DNA of 41,461 bases from a virus, in the IMG/VR virus record IMGVR_UViG_3300046011_003786, positions 1 through 41,461 of that record; one strand, 5' to 3'. The notes under the pieces are model-generated. The model saw only the letters and a program-made list of their open reading frames with translations. It was not told where the DNA came from and did no database searches. Positions within the stretch are counted from its first letter, which is position 1, and each line of letters opens with the position of its first letter. Below are positions 6,569-16,210 of this stretch, piece by piece. Both the position numbers and the translations under genes were made by a program.

Positions 6569-9354
6569 TGGCTCTAGTCCATAATAACCTACTCAGTATC
6601 TTCTCTGGGGTAAGTAAGCAATCGCTTGACCAAAGACTACCAAACAACTGTGAGGAGATGATTAACGCATATCCTACAATCTCAAGTGGTGTTAGACGTA
6701 GAAATCCTACAGTACAAGTAAATACAAACACTCTTATAGAAGATAACCAATTCGTTCATAGCTACGACAGAGGATTGGCTGGAGAGTCATCCGAGCAATA
6801 CATCATTACGATTGATAGGGTTAATGGTCTTAGGGTTATGGATGCTTCTACTGGACAGTATAGAACTGTGACGTATAGTGGTAGTGCATTGAAGTATCTT
6901 GAGTCATCTAATCCAGAGGTAGGGTTCTCAGCACTGACTATTAAAGATACTACATTTATAGCCAATAAGGATATTATTCCTGAAATTATAGGAGATGGAA
7001 CTACAACTACATTTAACTATAAGTCAATTAATGTATCAACTACTGGATATAGTTCTGTATATTCAACATTAGATTCTACAGCTGTAGATAACAATATATC
7101 GTCAATTAAAAAGAATTTAGCTCCAGCAAGGATAAAGACGTATACTGGACTAGCTCCAGCATATATTAGTGTTGAAGTTCTACCAGATGTACAAAGAAGA
7201 CAAAAAGTATATAATAAAGTAGTATATGCAGACTCAGCAGAAGGAGCTACAACAACTATTGTAGTTGATGGAGCAAGCATAGTATACAAAACATCAGTAT
7301 CTCAAGTTGGATTAAACTATTATCCTGAGTCTATATTTGAATATAGAACAAACATTTATTCATTGCTAAGTGGCAAGTTAGATAAAAGTAAATATAGAGT
7401 TCTACTTGGAACAAATGGAGCAATAGAGATATATAAAATTGATGGAACTGCAATAACAACAACAACATCAATTACGTATCCATCAGACGTAACTGCTACT
7501 CCTCCAGCTATGTCACAAGATATTCAATCATGGTCTGTTGTATCATCTGCAAATTTAGGCTCAGATGCAATAGTTAATGTAACGTCATCAACATCATCTG
7601 GTAAAACTTCCAATGCTTCAACGTATGATAAAGAATCGTATATATGGATTAAGTACGCAAGTGTAGACCCTGCTTTCCCATATTCATACACTTGTACTCT
7701 ATATAATACAGATGGAACTACAATCAGCTCACATACATATAGTGGAATTAACTCTGATACTATTGCTGCTAGTTTTGCTACTTGGGCTAATGGACTAACT
7801 GGATTTACTGGTGTATCAAGTGGAGCTATCGTAAAGATTAAACGTACAAGTGGAGCAGACTTCACTATCGTTATGAGTGACAGTTATGGTAATCAGGGTA
7901 GTTATGCTTGGAAGGGTGTTGTTACTTCTATGGGAGATTTACCTAAGCATTTCCCATATAAAGATACTATCGTAAAGGTAGATGGTATTCAGCGTAATGA
8001 TGACGTTGCATATTGGGTAAAGTATAATGGAACTCAATGGGCTGAGTCTATTGACCCAACAATGAATAATGTGATACTTGACTCATCTATGCCACATAAG
8101 CTAGTGCGTAATGCTGACTTTACATTTACGCTATCATCTATTGAATACGATGATATCCTAGTTGGAGATGCAAACTCACAAGCAATTCCAGAGTTCATTG
8201 GCTCTCCTGTTAAAGACTTATTCTTTGTGAATGGTAGATTTGGTATCTTAACCAAGAATGGTATATCGCTAAGCCAACAAGGTGAGTTTACTAACTTCTT
8301 CAGAACAACAGTATTGACCATGCTGGATGATAGTGCTATTACTACTTACATTGATAGCAATAAGTCTGTTGGTCTTGAGTATGCTATAGAGATGCAAGGC
8401 TCTATTGTATTGTTTGGTGATAAGCAGCAGTTTGTTATTGATGCTACAAAAGGTATTACTCCATCTAGCCTTACAGTATCTCCTATATCTGGGTATGAGA
8501 TTAATAAAGCAGTTAGACCTATTTCTATTGGAAACTTTATCATATTTGCTTCACAAGTTGGTGACTACTCATCATTAATGGAGATGAGCTTAGAGACATT
8601 AACAGCTAATATTAGAGCCACTGATATATCATCCCATGTTCCAAACTATATTGATAAAGATTTAACAACACTAGTTGGCTCAGAGAGAAATAGCTGTATA
8701 TTCTTAAGAAGCAAAACAAATAGAGACACAATATATGTTTGGAAGTATCATTTTGAAGGAAATGAGAATAAGCAATCAGCTTGGAGTAAATGGGTATTTA
8801 GTTATGATATATCTTCTATTGTTTCATTTGACAGATATCTATATCTGCTAGGAAAAAGATATAATGCTACAGTACCAACAAGTGAGTTTACATTCTCTGA
8901 TACAATAGATTTTTCAAGAAGTATAATCTTTGAGACATATATATCATATGGAGCTATATTGGCTAATCCATCATACGAGAAGATTGATATTGACCCATAT
9001 AGTGTTACATCTACATTTAAAGATAATGGTACTGTAATCTATAATAGCGAGATAGAACTATCTGAATGGTCTTTAATTGACAAGCAATTAATTAAAGAGA
9101 TGAGGGGAACATTGCTAGTAAAAACTGCTATGATTTCATCAGTAGAAGATAGTAACTTTAACTTGGTTGTTGAAGATAAAGAACGTGGAACAGTTAGAAC
9201 GATTCCAGCTGTATATACTGTAGATAGAAAGCCATACATATCTGGTAATTCTAAGAACATGAAAATTAAAATCAAGTCTGTAAATGGCTATGGATTTCAA
9301 ATTAATGCTATATCACTAGAGGGACAATATAATGGTCGCTCAACCAAATTATAA
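6568..9354 (+). CDS. Tail tubular protein B (nozzle), T7 gp12-like
   Basis: A 928-aa beta-rich protein, somewhat longer than T7 gp12 (794 aa). The N-terminus (LPNNCEEMINAYPTISSGVRRRNP) matches the conserved opening of nozzle proteins. Segments such as VNGRFGILTKNGISLSQQGE and NFFRTTVLTMLDDS fit the beta-propeller blades, and the C-terminus with GYGFQINAISLEGQYNGRS is the usual end. It forms the tail tip channel and the fibre attachment surface. The extra length lies mainly at residues 180-460, a Thr/Ser-rich insertion. Confidence 0.9.
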   Translation: MALVHNNLLSIFSGVSKQSLDQRLPNNCEEMINAYPTISSGVRRRNPTVQVNTNTLIEDNQFVHSYDRGLAGESSEQYIITIDRVNGLRVMDASTGQYRTVTYSGSALKYLESSNPEVGFSALTIKDTTFIANKDIIPEIIGDGTTTTFNYKSINVSTTGYSSVYSTLDSTAVDNNISSIKKNLAPARIKTYTGLAPAYISVEVLPDVQRRQKVYNKVVYADSAEGATTTIVVDGASIVYKTSVSQVGLNYYPESIFEYRTNIYSLLSGKLDKSKYRVLLGTNGAIEIYKIDGTAITTTTSITYPSDVTATPPAMSQDIQSWSVVSSANLGSDAIVNVTSSTSSGKTSNASTYDKESYIWIKYASVDPAFPYSYTCTLYNTDGTTISSHTYSGINSDTIAASFATWANGLTGFTGVSSGAIVKIKRTSGADFTIVMSDSYGNQGSYAWKGVVTSMGDLPKHFPYKDTIVKVDGIQRNDDVAYWVKYNGTQWAESIDPTMNNVILDSSMPHKLVRNADFTFTLSSIEYDDILVGDANSQAIPEFIGSPVKDLFFVNGRFGILTKNGISLSQQGEFTNFFRTTVLTMLDDSAITTYIDSNKSVGLEYAIEMQGSIVLFGDKQQFVIDATKGITPSSLTVSPISGYEINKAVRPISIGNFIIFASQVGDYSSLMEMSLETLTANIRATDISSHVPNYIDKDLTTLVGSERNSCIFLRSKTNRDTIYVWKYHFEGNENKQSAWSKWVFSYDISSIVSFDRYLYLLGKRYNATVPTSEFTFSDTIDFSRSIIFETYISYGAILANPSYEKIDIDPYSVTSTFKDNGTVIYNSEIELSEWSLIDKQLIKEMRGTLLVKTAMISSVEDSNFNLVVEDKERGTVRTIPAVYTVDRKPYISGNSKNMKIKIKSVNGYGFQINAISLEGQYNGRSTKL

Positions 9355-9365
9355 AGGAAAATATT

Positions 9366-12300
9366 ATGGCTATTCAATCTAGTATATATGCAACAGATGG
9401 GACGACTAGAACCTATCCATCAACAAAGCACATAGCAACAAAACAACACTGTAGTGTATGGAAATTAAGAGTATCAGATAGTGTTTGGGAGATTTCAAAT
9501 GTATCAGAATACTCTCTAGTTAATAACTCTGTAATATTTGCAGATGCTGTACTTACATCATTATATTCAGAAGTTGAAATTAGAGTAGCAGATACAGCAG
9601 ATGAGCTACTAGACTCTCCAACTGATATTGCAATCGTGGCAAGTTCAATTGCTGATATAAACACAGTTGCAACTGATATCGCTGATATTACCAATGTAGC
9701 AGATAATATCGGTGCAGTATCAACTGTATCTGGAAGTGTAGCCAACGTAAATACTGTAGCAAGCAGTATTATCAATGTCAATAATGTTGGTGGGTCAATA
9801 GTAAATGTAAATGCAGTGGCTTTAAATGCAGCAAACATCAATGTAGTAGCGTCTGATTTACTTGAGCCAGTAAGTGAAATTGATACAGTTGCAACATCAA
9901 TTGCAAATGTCAACACAGTTGGTTCTGCTATTGCAAATGTAAATACAGTTGCTACAAATATTACTAATGTAAATTCTGTTGCAACTACAATCGTTCCAAA
10001 TATCGCAGAGATTCTATTGGCTGATGACAATGCAATTATCGCTACAGAACAAGCAGTTATTGCTACGTCAATGGCTACTGTATGTACAAATATTTATGAC
10101 CAATTTGATGATAAGTATTTAGGAGCTAAAGCTACTCCTCCATTGCTAGATAATGATGGTAATGCTTTAACGTATGGTGCTTTGTATTTTGATACTACTC
10201 AGAATTATATGAAAGTATGGAGTAATGCTGGATGGATTAATGCTGGTAGTTCTGTTAATGGAACAACTGAGAGATATACATATCATGCTACTGCTGGACA
10301 GACAGTGTTTACTGCTACGTATGAAGCTGGATATATTGATGTATTCTTGAATGGTTCAAAGCTAGAGAATGGTGTAGACTTTACAGCTGTTACTGCTACT
10401 AATATTACACTAACTTCTCCAGCAGCATTGAATGATGTAATAGATATTATCTGTTATGCAGTATTTGAGTTAAGTACAGCACCTACAAAGGACGTTGTAG
10501 CATACACTGTATCAACTGTTGATGATTTAGTTTCTATTCCTTCTAGCTATACTACTGCTATCGTAAAAGACCTAGACAGTGGCGGTACATTTATTTGGTC
10601 ATCAACTGGTACTGCTAATGGGGGTACTGTGTTTGCTGGAGCTGCTGGATATTGGACTAGACAGTACAGTGGTGCCAGTAATGTAAAATGGTTTGGAGCT
10701 AAGGGTGATGGCATAACAGATGATACGGTGGCGCTTACTTTATTAGCTAACTCTATTGCATCTAACTCAACAATTGATTTCGGTAGTGATACATATTTAA
10801 TATCATATCAAGGTACTGCACATTCAAGCGTATTTGGGAATGTTGTAATAGATATATTGAATAAAAAAGATATTAGTTTTATTGGAAACAAGGCGGTAAT
10901 AAAAGTTGTAAATCATAATATTGCAACTTATGGTGGACTAAGAGCATTTAACTTTAAAGGTTGTAAAAATATTTTTATTGATGGGATAACTTTTGATATG
11001 ACATTTACTGGCGTAAATAGCTCTGCCTTATACTACCCTTTTTGCGGAGCAATTACAGCTATTGACGAAGACAGTGCAACACCTAGTTTTAGTACATTAA
11101 ATAGTGACTTTAAAATAACAAACTGTAAATTCAAATTATTCCATCCTTATGGAAACTGGGCTACCACATCAAATCCTTATGCTGGTGATTCCAATAATGG
11201 ATATAAGCTATTTTCAATATTTGTAAGCGGAGCTAATACTCCAAGCGATGAAGTAAACCAAAATAGAAACATTGAGGTTTCTTCATGTACATGGATGGAT
11301 GGACACAATGGGTATGGGTGTTGGGTATGGGCATGGAATAATACTTTATTCATAAACAATATAGCTGAATCTTGGGTAACTAAATATTCAGATAATACAG
11401 GGAATTATCTCGGTGGTGGTGTAGCTATGTTGCGCTATATACCATTTTGGACACATGGGCTAATTGCAACTAATAATCAATGTATCGCAAAGAAGCAAGC
11501 TCTAAGGGTTAACGGGTTTGAAGGCATATCTGAGTTTGTATTATGCGCAAATAACCAAATCAATGTAGATAATACAAAAGGTGAAACTGTTATTTCAGAT
11601 AATATTATTATTCTAGGGGGAGGATATTCTTCATCCATGGATATTGGTATATTTTTTAATATATATGGGTCATTATCTATTACAGATAATACTTTTGATG
11701 GGCATGATGGGGCTACTTCATTTTTAAATCAAGGAATTAGTATACTAGGAGATACTGGCGATACTTTAAACGGCTCTACGTCAATTTCTATTACTGGAAA
11801 TACATTCGGAAGTTGGTTAAAAGGGCAGTGCATATACCTTACTAATGGGTCAAGTATTTCAGCAGCAGCTAGAAGATGCAAAAATTTAATTATTACTAAT
11901 AATGTTTCTACAAGTAATGACTTTTTTCTAAGGATGAGTTCATATTCTTTTAAGACATATGAAGGTGTAGCAAATTCTCTTATTTCAAATAATATAATTG
12001 ATGGTACAATTTATGGTACATACGCACCTCCTAGTGTTAATAATTATGGAATTGCGTTAGCAGGGAATGTTTCAGGAGATATAATAATATGTACAAATAA
12101 TACAATTATTGGAAAAACTTTTGCTGTCTTAACATATAACTATATGTGTTCATCATCTGCAAGTATAAATATTTCAGGAAATAAATTAAAAACAATTACT
12201 ACTCCATATTACACTACTTCACAGATTGTTTCGGGTCAATCAGGATTTTTTGCTGGTTCAAAAGTATATGCGTATGGAGATGATAGTGTTACTGATGCAC

Positions 12301-12881
12301 AACCTACAATAGGAGCAAAGCATTTAACAAGCGGTGCTGAGGTCTCTCTATTTCAGCAATCAACAATATCCTATCTAATGGCTACAAATTCTTTATATAT
12401 ATATACAGATTCAGCTGCACAAGTTATTGTTGATTCTAATGAATTTAAGCCATCTGCTGATAATACAAAATCGTTAGGAACTGCTGCCCTTAGATGGTCA
12501 GTAGTATATTCTGGGACTGGAACTATTAACACCTCAGATATCACAGAAAAGACATTCTATGAGATTGAAGAAGCAGAAGTATCATGCGCTAAAGAATTAA
12601 AGTCTATGATGCGCAAATTTAGATTTAATGATGCTATTGACGAAAAGGGGGAAGATAACGCACGTATTCACTTTGGAGTAGGTGCTCAATATGTTCGTGA
12701 TGTATTTAGTAAGTATGGATTAGACCCATTCAAATATGCTTTACTTTGTTATGACTCATGGGACGAAGTATTAGAAGAAAAAGATGAAGAAGGGAATATT
12801 ATTACTGAATATATTCCTGCTGGCGATAGATATGGAATACGCTATGATGAATTGTTATGCTTTATAATAAGTGGAATCTAG
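9366..12881 (+). CDS. Tail fibre/tailspike with T7-fibre N-terminus, pectate-lyase domain and S74-type chaperone
   Basis: 1171 aa. Residues 1-85 resemble the T7 tail-fibre attachment domain. Residues 90-230 carry repeats of an (I)ANVNTVA-type unit that should form a trimeric stalk. Residues 245-375 are a beta adaptor (FDDKYLGAKATPP, YIDVFLNGSKLENG). A pectate-lyase-type beta-helix starts with NVKWFGAKGDG near 440 and has FKGCKNIFIDGITF-like rungs. The last 115 residues match the endosialidase/S74 intramolecular chaperone: SD in NTSDITEK is the likely autocleavage Ser-Asp site, and HFGVGAQYV and RYGIRYDELL are family motifs. It probably degrades a capsule or O-antigen sugar; the substrate is unknown. 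Confidence 0.88.
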   Translation: MAIQSSIYATDGTTRTYPSTKHIATKQHCSVWKLRVSDSVWEISNVSEYSLVNNSVIFADAVLTSLYSEVEIRVADTADELLDSPTDIAIVASSIADINTVATDIADITNVADNIGAVSTVSGSVANVNTVASSIINVNNVGGSIVNVNAVALNAANINVVASDLLEPVSEIDTVATSIANVNTVGSAIANVNTVATNITNVNSVATTIVPNIAEILLADDNAIIATEQAVIATSMATVCTNIYDQFDDKYLGAKATPPLLDNDGNALTYGALYFDTTQNYMKVWSNAGWINAGSSVNGTTERYTYHATAGQTVFTATYEAGYIDVFLNGSKLENGVDFTAVTATNITLTSPAALNDVIDIICYAVFELSTAPTKDVVAYTVSTVDDLVSIPSSYTTAIVKDLDSGGTFIWSSTGTANGGTVFAGAAGYWTRQYSGASNVKWFGAKGDGITDDTVALTLLANSIASNSTIDFGSDTYLISYQGTAHSSVFGNVVIDILNKKDISFIGNKAVIKVVNHNIATYGGLRAFNFKGCKNIFIDGITFDMTFTGVNSSALYYPFCGAITAIDEDSATPSFSTLNSDFKITNCKFKLFHPYGNWATTSNPYAGDSNNGYKLFSIFVSGANTPSDEVNQNRNIEVSSCTWMDGHNGYGCWVWAWNNTLFINNIAESWVTKYSDNTGNYLGGGVAMLRYIPFWTHGLIATNNQCIAKKQALRVNGFEGISEFVLCANNQINVDNTKGETVISDNIIILGGGYSSSMDIGIFFNIYGSLSITDNTFDGHDGATSFLNQGISILGDTGDTLNGSTSISITGNTFGSWLKGQCIYLTNGSSISAAARRCKNLIITNNVSTSNDFFLRMSSYSFKTYEGVANSLISNNIIDGTIYGTYAPPSVNNYGIALAGNVSGDIIICTNNTIIGKTFAVLTYNYMCSSSASINISGNKLKTITTPYYTTSQIVSGQSGFFAGSKVYAYGDDSVTDAQPTIGAKHLTSGAEVSLFQQSTISYLMATNSLYIYTDSAAQVIVDSNEFKPSADNTKSLGTAALRWSVVYSGTGTINTSDITEKTFYEIEEAEVSCAKELKSMMRKFRFNDAIDEKGEDNARIHFGVGAQYVRDVFSKYGLDPFKYALLCYDSWDEVLEEKDEEGNIITEYIPAGDRYGIRYDELLCFIISGI

Positions 12882-12882
12882 C

Positions 12883-12960
12883 ATGACACCACAACACTTT
12901 AACTCAAAGTATAAATACAAGTTTGACAAAGACCAATTTGGTGTAGATCTGATAAAATAA
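12883..12960 (+). CDS. Very small ORF after the tail fibre
   Basis: 25 codons starting one base after the fibre stop codon (TAGC ATG) and ending TAA. The peptide is basic and aromatic (begins MTPQHFNSKY). Tight spacing to the fibre stop would allow re-initiation, but there is no separate Shine-Dalgarno sequence. It may be a real micro-gene or chance. Confidence 0.3.
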   Translation: MTPQHFNSKYKYKFDKDQFGVDLIK

Positions 12961-12981
12961 TAATAAATAAAAGGAAGCAGT

Positions 12982-13293
12982 ATGGCAATTGGTGAAATTG
13001 AACACAGGGTAAATACATTGGAGAGCAATCATCAAAGCTTTGTGTTTGAGCTCAGGCAAACCAATGCTACTCTTATTAAGATTGAAAGAGCTATTGAGCA
13101 ACAAAACGAAATAAGCACTGACATTAGATTGTTAAGACAAGAATTCAAGTCTCATACTGACATGGAAGCAGAGTCTGCTAAACGACAGAATGCAAGGCTA
13201 GAACATTTAGAAACAAACCAGTCTCGTATAGCATGGATGGTATTTACTGCTGTAATCGGTGCTATAATGACTTTAATATTGAAGGGTAACTGA
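12982..13293 (+). CDS. Coiled-coil protein with C-terminal membrane helix (XhlA-like, lysis associated)
   Basis: 103 aa. Residues 5-75 are a polar coiled coil (IEHRVNTLESNHQSF, then repeated hydrophobic heptads). Residues 83-100 are one hydrophobic helix (IAWMVFTAVIGAIMTLI) and the protein ends KGN. This tail-anchored topology is that of hemolysin XhlA-type proteins that assist holins. It starts after AAAAGGAAGCAGT, and its stop overlaps the start of the next gene by one base (TGATGG), which supports a joint lysis role. Confidence 0.7.
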   Translation: MAIGEIEHRVNTLESNHQSFVFELRQTNATLIKIERAIEQQNEISTDIRLLRQEFKSHTDMEAESAKRQNARLEHLETNQSRIAWMVFTAVIGAIMTLILKGN

Positions 13294-13718
13294 TGGAACT
13301 AAAACTAGTGCGTAAAAAAGGTAATGCTTTATCTGTTGAAGGTAAGCTATTTATCAATAATGGTTTTCAATGTTATACGGTTGAGGATGCTGACAGACGT
13401 TTAGAGACTGCTGGTTGTTCAGCTAAAGTATATGGCAAGACAGCTATCCCAAGAGGGAAGTATAAAGTTACTATATCAATGAGCAAGAGATTCAAAAGAT
13501 TTCTTATTGAAGTATTAGATGTTCCTTGCTTTGAAGGCATTCGTATCCATAGTGGTAATTCATCTAAAGATAGTGAAGGATGTATTATCGTAGGAGCTAC
13601 AAATACTAAAGATGATGATGATTGGGTTGGTAATAGTAAAGTTGCGTATGAAGCATTACATAAGAGAGTTAAGAGTGCTTTATCTGCGGGTGAATCTGTA
13701 ACACTGGAGGTTGTGTGA
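13293..13718 (+). CDS. DUF5675 family protein, candidate peptidoglycan-active lysis enzyme
   Basis: A 141-aa protein with the DUF5675 pattern: KTAIPRGKYKVTIS, then PCFEGIRIHSGNSSKD and SEGCIIVG. The His in IHSGN and the Cys in GCIIVG recall the His/Cys pair of L,D-transpeptidase (YkuD-like) folds, so a cell-wall enzyme is likely although no reaction is proven for the family. It lies between a tail-anchored coiled-coil protein and a tailspike, upstream of holin and spanins. It could be the endolysin or help penetrate the wall at entry. Confidence 0.75.
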   Translation: MELKLVRKKGNALSVEGKLFINNGFQCYTVEDADRRLETAGCSAKVYGKTAIPRGKYKVTISMSKRFKRFLIEVLDVPCFEGIRIHSGNSSKDSEGCIIVGATNTKDDDDWVGNSKVAYEALHKRVKSALSAGESVTLEVV

Positions 13719-15415
13719 TGAGTAAAGCAAGAGAATTAAGTAAGTTACCAAACTACGTATTAAGTACTGTAGCTGAATTAAAGTTAGCTGTAGGTAAAGA
13801 ACAAGGCGATAAAGCATTTGTAGGTGGATACTATGCTGATGGTGATGGTGGAAGTGGAGACTTCTATTGGGATGCTGTAAGTGTTGAAGCAGATAATGGT
13901 GGTACTATCTTTCAAGTAACTGGAACCACTACTGGTAGATGGAAACGTATTTATAGTGGTGCTGTTAATGTTAAGTGGTTTGGTGCTAAAGGGGATGGTG
14001 TTACTGATGATACCACCGTAATTCAAAACTCTATATACTCACTTTCAATAGGGGATTCTCTTGACGGAGGAGGTAAAACATATATTGTTACTTCGTTGTA
14101 TCTTATGTCATATATGACATTATTAAATTTCAAGTTTATAACAAAATCTGGTTCTACTCCATTCAGAAGCCCAATCACCATTGACGGAACATTATTAGCA
14201 AAAACAGATATAAACATTATAAATGTATATGTAGATGGAAACCGCATAAATCAAACCAATATAACTGTTCCAAGTGCAGAGGATGGTTCATTACATGGGA
14301 TTCGTTGTATTGGTACTTTGAGTAACTTATATCTTGAGCGTGTTCATGTTAGCTACTGTGGAAGCTATGGGATACTATTACTTTCATCTATGTCAGTAGG
14401 AGCAGCAGATTCAGATTTTGTGTTTAACAATATAACCATTAAAGACAGCTCTTTTAGTAATAATAGAGCACACGGAATGGCAGCAGATAGTGTTAATGGT
14501 CTTGTCATGGACAATGTGATGCTCAATAATAATGGTAATGACCTAAACGGAACTGACCCTCTAACATCGGGTGGAAGGGGTGCTACAGTAGATGGAAATT
14601 ACTACGGGTCTGGTTTTGACTTTGAAGGGTATGGAATCGGGTCTAGCTTTAAAAATGTAAAATTATCAAATGTAACAGCACTAAATAATGCTAGAATGGG
14701 AGGTCTATTTTACGACCAACTAGATACCCGTCCAATAGTTTTTGCGGCTCGTCAAAAAATATGGATTTCGGACAGTTATTTTGACAAAGGTATTTCTGTA
14801 AATAGTGATGGTTCGGGTTTACAATTTACGTCTACTTTGTCCTCAAAAACACTTGCTTCATTATATGATTCTGTGTATATAACAAACACAAGGGTAGATG
14901 GTTTTTTATTAGCCAGATGCGTAAATAATCTTCAGTTCTCAGGTGAAATCAATAGCACAGTTGGCGATAGTTTTCTTATTTTAGATTATGCTACTAGGGT
15001 ACAATGTAGTGCAATCACTTCTGGAACATCAAAACTTGTTTCCGCATTGAACTCCACCTACTCATTTGGGATTGAGTCACAAGAATTTCCACCAAACCCA
15101 GTATTAACAAATGTTGGAGCGGCTGGTACGTTGAATAATATTGTGTGTACGCAAGTAGAGAATATTAGAGATAGAACTTTTAGATTTCTAATTACAGCAG
15201 ACTGGTTGGTAACTACTGTTGGGACAACACCTATTTTCAGAATAACACCAAGTGGAAATAGCACTATAGTTGTTCCACCAAGGCTTGATATAATATCATC
15301 TGCAACGGCACTGCCAATACTTGCATCGTACGATTTATCTACAAACTATGCAAAATTTATAGATAATGAAGGAGTAGTTTTAAATATTCAATTTATAGTT
15401 GATGTAAAAGTTTAA
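13718..15415 (+). CDS. Second tailspike, pectate-lyase beta-helix
   Basis: 565 aa from the ATG at 13718, chosen because GGAGG lies 7 bases upstream. Residues 15-90 form a small head domain (STVAELKLAV, YYADGDGGSGDFYW, NGGTIFQV) that is also found just before the beta-helix of the first tailspike. NVKWFGAKGDGVTDDT then begins a pectate-lyase-type beta-helix with many Asn-rich turns. The C-terminal 100 residues (VLTNVGAAGTLNN onward) are a beta domain that may trimerise. It lacks the T7-fibre N-terminus and the S74 chaperone, so it must attach to the virion some other way, perhaps through the shared domain. Confidence 0.82.
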   Translation: MSKARELSKLPNYVLSTVAELKLAVGKEQGDKAFVGGYYADGDGGSGDFYWDAVSVEADNGGTIFQVTGTTTGRWKRIYSGAVNVKWFGAKGDGVTDDTTVIQNSIYSLSIGDSLDGGGKTYIVTSLYLMSYMTLLNFKFITKSGSTPFRSPITIDGTLLAKTDINIINVYVDGNRINQTNITVPSAEDGSLHGIRCIGTLSNLYLERVHVSYCGSYGILLLSSMSVGAADSDFVFNNITIKDSSFSNNRAHGMAADSVNGLVMDNVMLNNNGNDLNGTDPLTSGGRGATVDGNYYGSGFDFEGYGIGSSFKNVKLSNVTALNNARMGGLFYDQLDTRPIVFAARQKIWISDSYFDKGISVNSDGSGLQFTSTLSSKTLASLYDSVYITNTRVDGFLLARCVNNLQFSGEINSTVGDSFLILDYATRVQCSAITSGTSKLVSALNSTYSFGIESQEFPPNPVLTNVGAAGTLNNIVCTQVENIRDRTFRFLITADWLVTTVGTTPIFRITPSGNSTIVVPPRLDIISSATALPILASYDLSTNYAKFIDNEGVVLNIQFIVDVKV

Positions 15416-15459
15416 AATGTATAGTACAACAACAACAATATTAAATAAAAAGGAATAAC

Positions 15460-15660
15460 ATGGAAAAGCTAAAACAATTTCTAAAGTCAAAGTCAATCAA
15501 CTTTGCACTAATAATGGGTGCACTCGGAGTAGTTGAGGCATATACTGGAGAAATCAAAGATAGACTAGGTGATACCTATGGCTTAGCTTATGCAATGGTA
15601 TTCTCTATTGGTATGATTTATCTACGGTCTATTACAAATACAAGCCTAAAGGATAAATAG
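15460..15660 (+). CDS. Holin-like membrane protein
   Basis: 66 aa: a short basic start (MEKLKQFLKSKS), a hydrophobic helix (INFALIMGALGVVEAY), a charged loop (TGEIKDRLGD) and a second hydrophobic helix (AYAMVFSIGMIYL), ending in a basic tail. This two-helix layout and the position directly before the spanins fit a small class II holin (T7 gp17.5 is 67 aa). Preceded by AAAAGGAATAAC. Confidence 0.75.
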   Translation: MEKLKQFLKSKSINFALIMGALGVVEAYTGEIKDRLGDTYGLAYAMVFSIGMIYLRSITNTSLKDK

Positions 15661-15980
15661 TGTACCTACGCTTCTGGAGAGAGATAGCACTACTTGTAGC
15701 TATTATCTCTTGGTATGGTACATATTGGTATCTATCAAATAGATTGGACGTTGTAGTGGCTGAGAAAGCTTTACACGAACAAGCTTTAGACTTTCAGAAT
15801 GCTTCACTATTAAAACAGAAGGAAGACTATGAAAAGAAGTTATCAGAACTACCTAAAGAAATTGAGAAGATTACTGTTAGGTATAAAGTTATTTATCAAG
15901 GTATAGATGATTGGAAAGGAGATGATAATGCAACTGATTGTGAAAATGCTAATAGCTTTCTTCGTAGTATTAATTACTAG
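15660..15980 (+). CDS. Rz: Inner-membrane spanin (Rz-like)
   Basis: 106 aa, GTG start overlapping the holin stop (TAGTG). One N-terminal membrane helix (IALLVAIISWYGTYWYL) followed by a long charged periplasmic coiled coil (VVVAEKALHEQALDF and beyond), as in Rz. The outer-membrane partner gene starts inside this one in another frame, the classic Rz/Rz1 layout. It spans the periplasm and fuses inner and outer membranes at the last step of lysis, so the host must be Gram-negative. Confidence 0.85.
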   Translation: MYLRFWREIALLVAIISWYGTYWYLSNRLDVVVAEKALHEQALDFQNASLLKQKEDYEKKLSELPKEIEKITVRYKVIYQGIDDWKGDDNATDCENANSFLRSINY

Positions 15981-16164
15981 TGGATGCTCACAGAAGCTTA
16001 TCATGGTTCCTATTGCTTGTGATATACCTAAAGTAGATGAGCCAATGATTGATACTATTGATAAAGATACGACTCTTGGAGAAGCTAAGAGATGTGCTAA
16101 GAACTACTTTCAAATGAAAGAGAGTTACGAGAAACTAAAGAAAGTTGTAGAAGTGTGTCAATAG
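15928..16164 (+). CDS. Rz1: Outer-membrane spanin lipoprotein (Rz1-like)
   Basis: The start at 15928 is preferred over the longer frame from 15907 because AAAGGAG lies 6 bases upstream. The 78-aa product begins with a signal sequence (MLIAFFVVLITSGCS) carrying a lipobox ITSG|C; the mature protein would be about 60 residues. It overlaps Rz by 53 bases in a different frame. Two later Cys residues and a C-terminal helix (KESYEKLKKVVEVC) may mediate binding to Rz. Confidence 0.85.
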   Translation: MQLIVKMLIAFFVVLITSGCSQKLIMVPIACDIPKVDEPMIDTIDKDTTLGEAKRCAKNYFQMKESYEKLKKVVEVCQ

Positions 16165-16173
16165 TGATATACT
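16165..16173 (+). promoter_or_regulatory. Possible extended -10 promoter for the internal-protein genes
   Basis: TGATATACT fits TGnTATAnT and begins at the last base of the Rz1 stop region, 38 bases before the next start codon. Its resemblance to the TGATATAAT element upstream of the rightward operon supports it. No -35 is visible. Confidence 0.4.
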
Positions 16174-16210
16174 TTCAATAGCATATAGCATAATTTTAAA
16201 AAGGATAACC

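Noticed and set aside
9640-9990. Repeats in the tail-fibre gene that could suggest a CRISPR array or diversity-generating template
   Set aside because: They are short coding repeats of a coiled-coil stalk in frame; no spacers, no reverse transcriptase gene and no adenine-variable template were seen.
9413-10030. 205-aa open frame antisense to the tail-fibre stalk
   Set aside because: It mirrors the repeated NVNTVA codons of the real gene, is low in complexity and lacks a ribosome binding site.
12923-12958. TTGACA upstream of the coiled-coil membrane gene as part of a promoter
   Set aside because: The nearest -10-like element (TGATAAAAT) is 24 bases away, too far for a sigma70 promoter.
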